From contig NZ_AP019749.1 of NCBI RefSeq assembly GCF_006740045.1, positions 1,383,001-1,447,000 on the forward strand: 64,000 bases of DNA. Reading direction: 5' to 3'. This document shows, in pieces, positions 63,629 to 64,000 of this stretch. The notes below the pieces were generated by a model. It was not told where the DNA came from and made no database searches. It saw only the letters and a program-made list of their open reading frames with translations. The first letter of the stretch is position 1. Every line of letters begins with the position of its first letter. A program made the translations under genes and the position numbers. The stretch comes from Comamonas terrigena NBRC 13299. Lineage in GTDB: Bacteria; Pseudomonadota; Gammaproteobacteria; Burkholderiales; Burkholderiaceae_C.

Positions 63629-64000
63629 TTGGCGAAAAAGACTTTTCTGGACTTCGAACAGCCCATCGCGGAACTCGAAGCCAAGATCGAAGAGCTGCGT
63701 TATGTGCAGACCGAAAGCGCTGTCGATATTTCGGAAGAAATCGACCAGCTGAGCAAGAAGAGCCAGCAGCTCACCAAGGACATCTACAGCGATCTGTCGC
63801 CCTGGCAGATCACCAAGATCGCGCGCCATCCGGAGCGGCCTTACACGCTGGACTATGTGCGCGAGTGCTTCACCGACTTTGTCGAGATGCACGGCGACCG
63901 CCATTTTTCGGATGACAAGTCCATCATCGGCGGTCTGGCGCGCTTCAATGGCCAGCCGTGCATGGTCATTGGCCACCAGAAGGGCCGTGACACCAAGGAG
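63629..64000 (+). CDS. accA: Acetyl-CoA carboxylase carboxyltransferase alpha subunit, 5' part
   Basis: The window ends after 124 codons. The product starts with TTG (read as Met), [24 protein letters not shown], and continues [43 protein letters not shown], all typical of AccA, which with AccD transfers CO2 from carboxybiotin to acetyl-CoA. AAGGAG is eight bases before the TTG, and no ATG is close. The rest of the gene lies outside. Confidence 0.94.
   Translation, partial: MAKKTFLDFEQPIAELEAKIEELRYVQTESAVDISEEIDQLSKKSQQLTKDIYSDLSPWQITKIARHPERPYTLDYVRECFTDFVEMHGDRHFSDDKSIIGGLARFNGQPCMVIGHQKGRDTKE

Noticed and set aside
61330..63684. Minus-strand extension giving a 961-codon ORF
   Set aside because: The part beyond the TPR protein is a shadow of cysS and the glycosylase; its composition is not that of a protein domain.

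Overview
The window is a GC-rich stretch of a betaproteobacterial chromosome, most likely Comamonadaceae (Burkholderiales, Comamonas-like). I infer this from gene content and order: ribB-type/ribH/nusB next to an aminotransferase-ybgC-tolQRA run, cysS-glycosylase-accA, lpxH-ppiB-ppiA-TPR, Bug-type solute-binding proteins, and the style of the encoded proteins. No rRNA, tRNA, insertion sequence, prophage or CRISPR array was recognised. Nearly all of it is ordinary chromosomal coding sequence with short intergenic gaps.

Layout. 1-6.1 kb: a three-gene overlapping run made of the 3' end of a very large Ig-like repeat protein, a GAF-like/HlyD adaptor, and an M50 site-2-protease-like membrane protein with a PqqD-like N-terminus and a HlyD-like C-terminus. 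6.2-10.7 kb: ParB-like protein, U32 peptidase family (TrhP/YegQ), LysR regulator, and a TauE/SafE transporter preceded by a translationally coupled small ORF. 10.8-14.8 kb: aminotransferase-ybgC-tolQ-tolR-tolA on the minus strand, without tolB/pal. 14.9-17.6 kb: ribBA (with a degenerate GTP cyclohydrolase II half), ribH, nusB and a ferredoxin. 17.6-33 kb: SDR dehydrogenase, gshA, chemoreceptor, ylqF, a GGDEF-EAL protein, an overlapping amidohydrolase/Bug pair, a DHH phosphoesterase, TetR and an AidB-like acyl-CoA dehydrogenase. 33-37.6 kb: truC, then a periplasmic amine-oxidation module (Tat-exported flavin amine oxidase, cytochrome c, RidA-type lipoprotein, azurin) behind a sigma-54 promoter. 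37.7-46.3 kb: MFS and DMT transporters, several lipoproteins, an M23 peptidase, an acyltransferase and a stand-alone Rossmann protein. 46.5-53.4 kb: glnS, aroQ, hydrolases, arfB and a LigB-type dioxygenase. 53.4-55.4 kb: two adjacent divergent broken genes (metallo-beta-lactamase-fold hydrolase with a frameshift, GlxA/AraC regulator with an in-frame amber codon). 55.7-64 kb: quinone reductase-like protein, LysR, mtfA, lpxH, two cyclophilins, TPR protein, cysS, a DNA glycosylase and the start of accA.

Two loci stand out. In the amine-oxidation module the parts fit one pathway: amine oxidation by the flavoenzyme, electrons to cytochrome c and azurin, the imine product handled by an envelope-anchored RidA, all apparently under an enhancer-dependent promoter. 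The left-edge module combines a giant surface protein with an adaptor and an intramembrane-protease-like protein carrying what looks like a peptide-recognition domain, which suggests a dedicated export or processing system.
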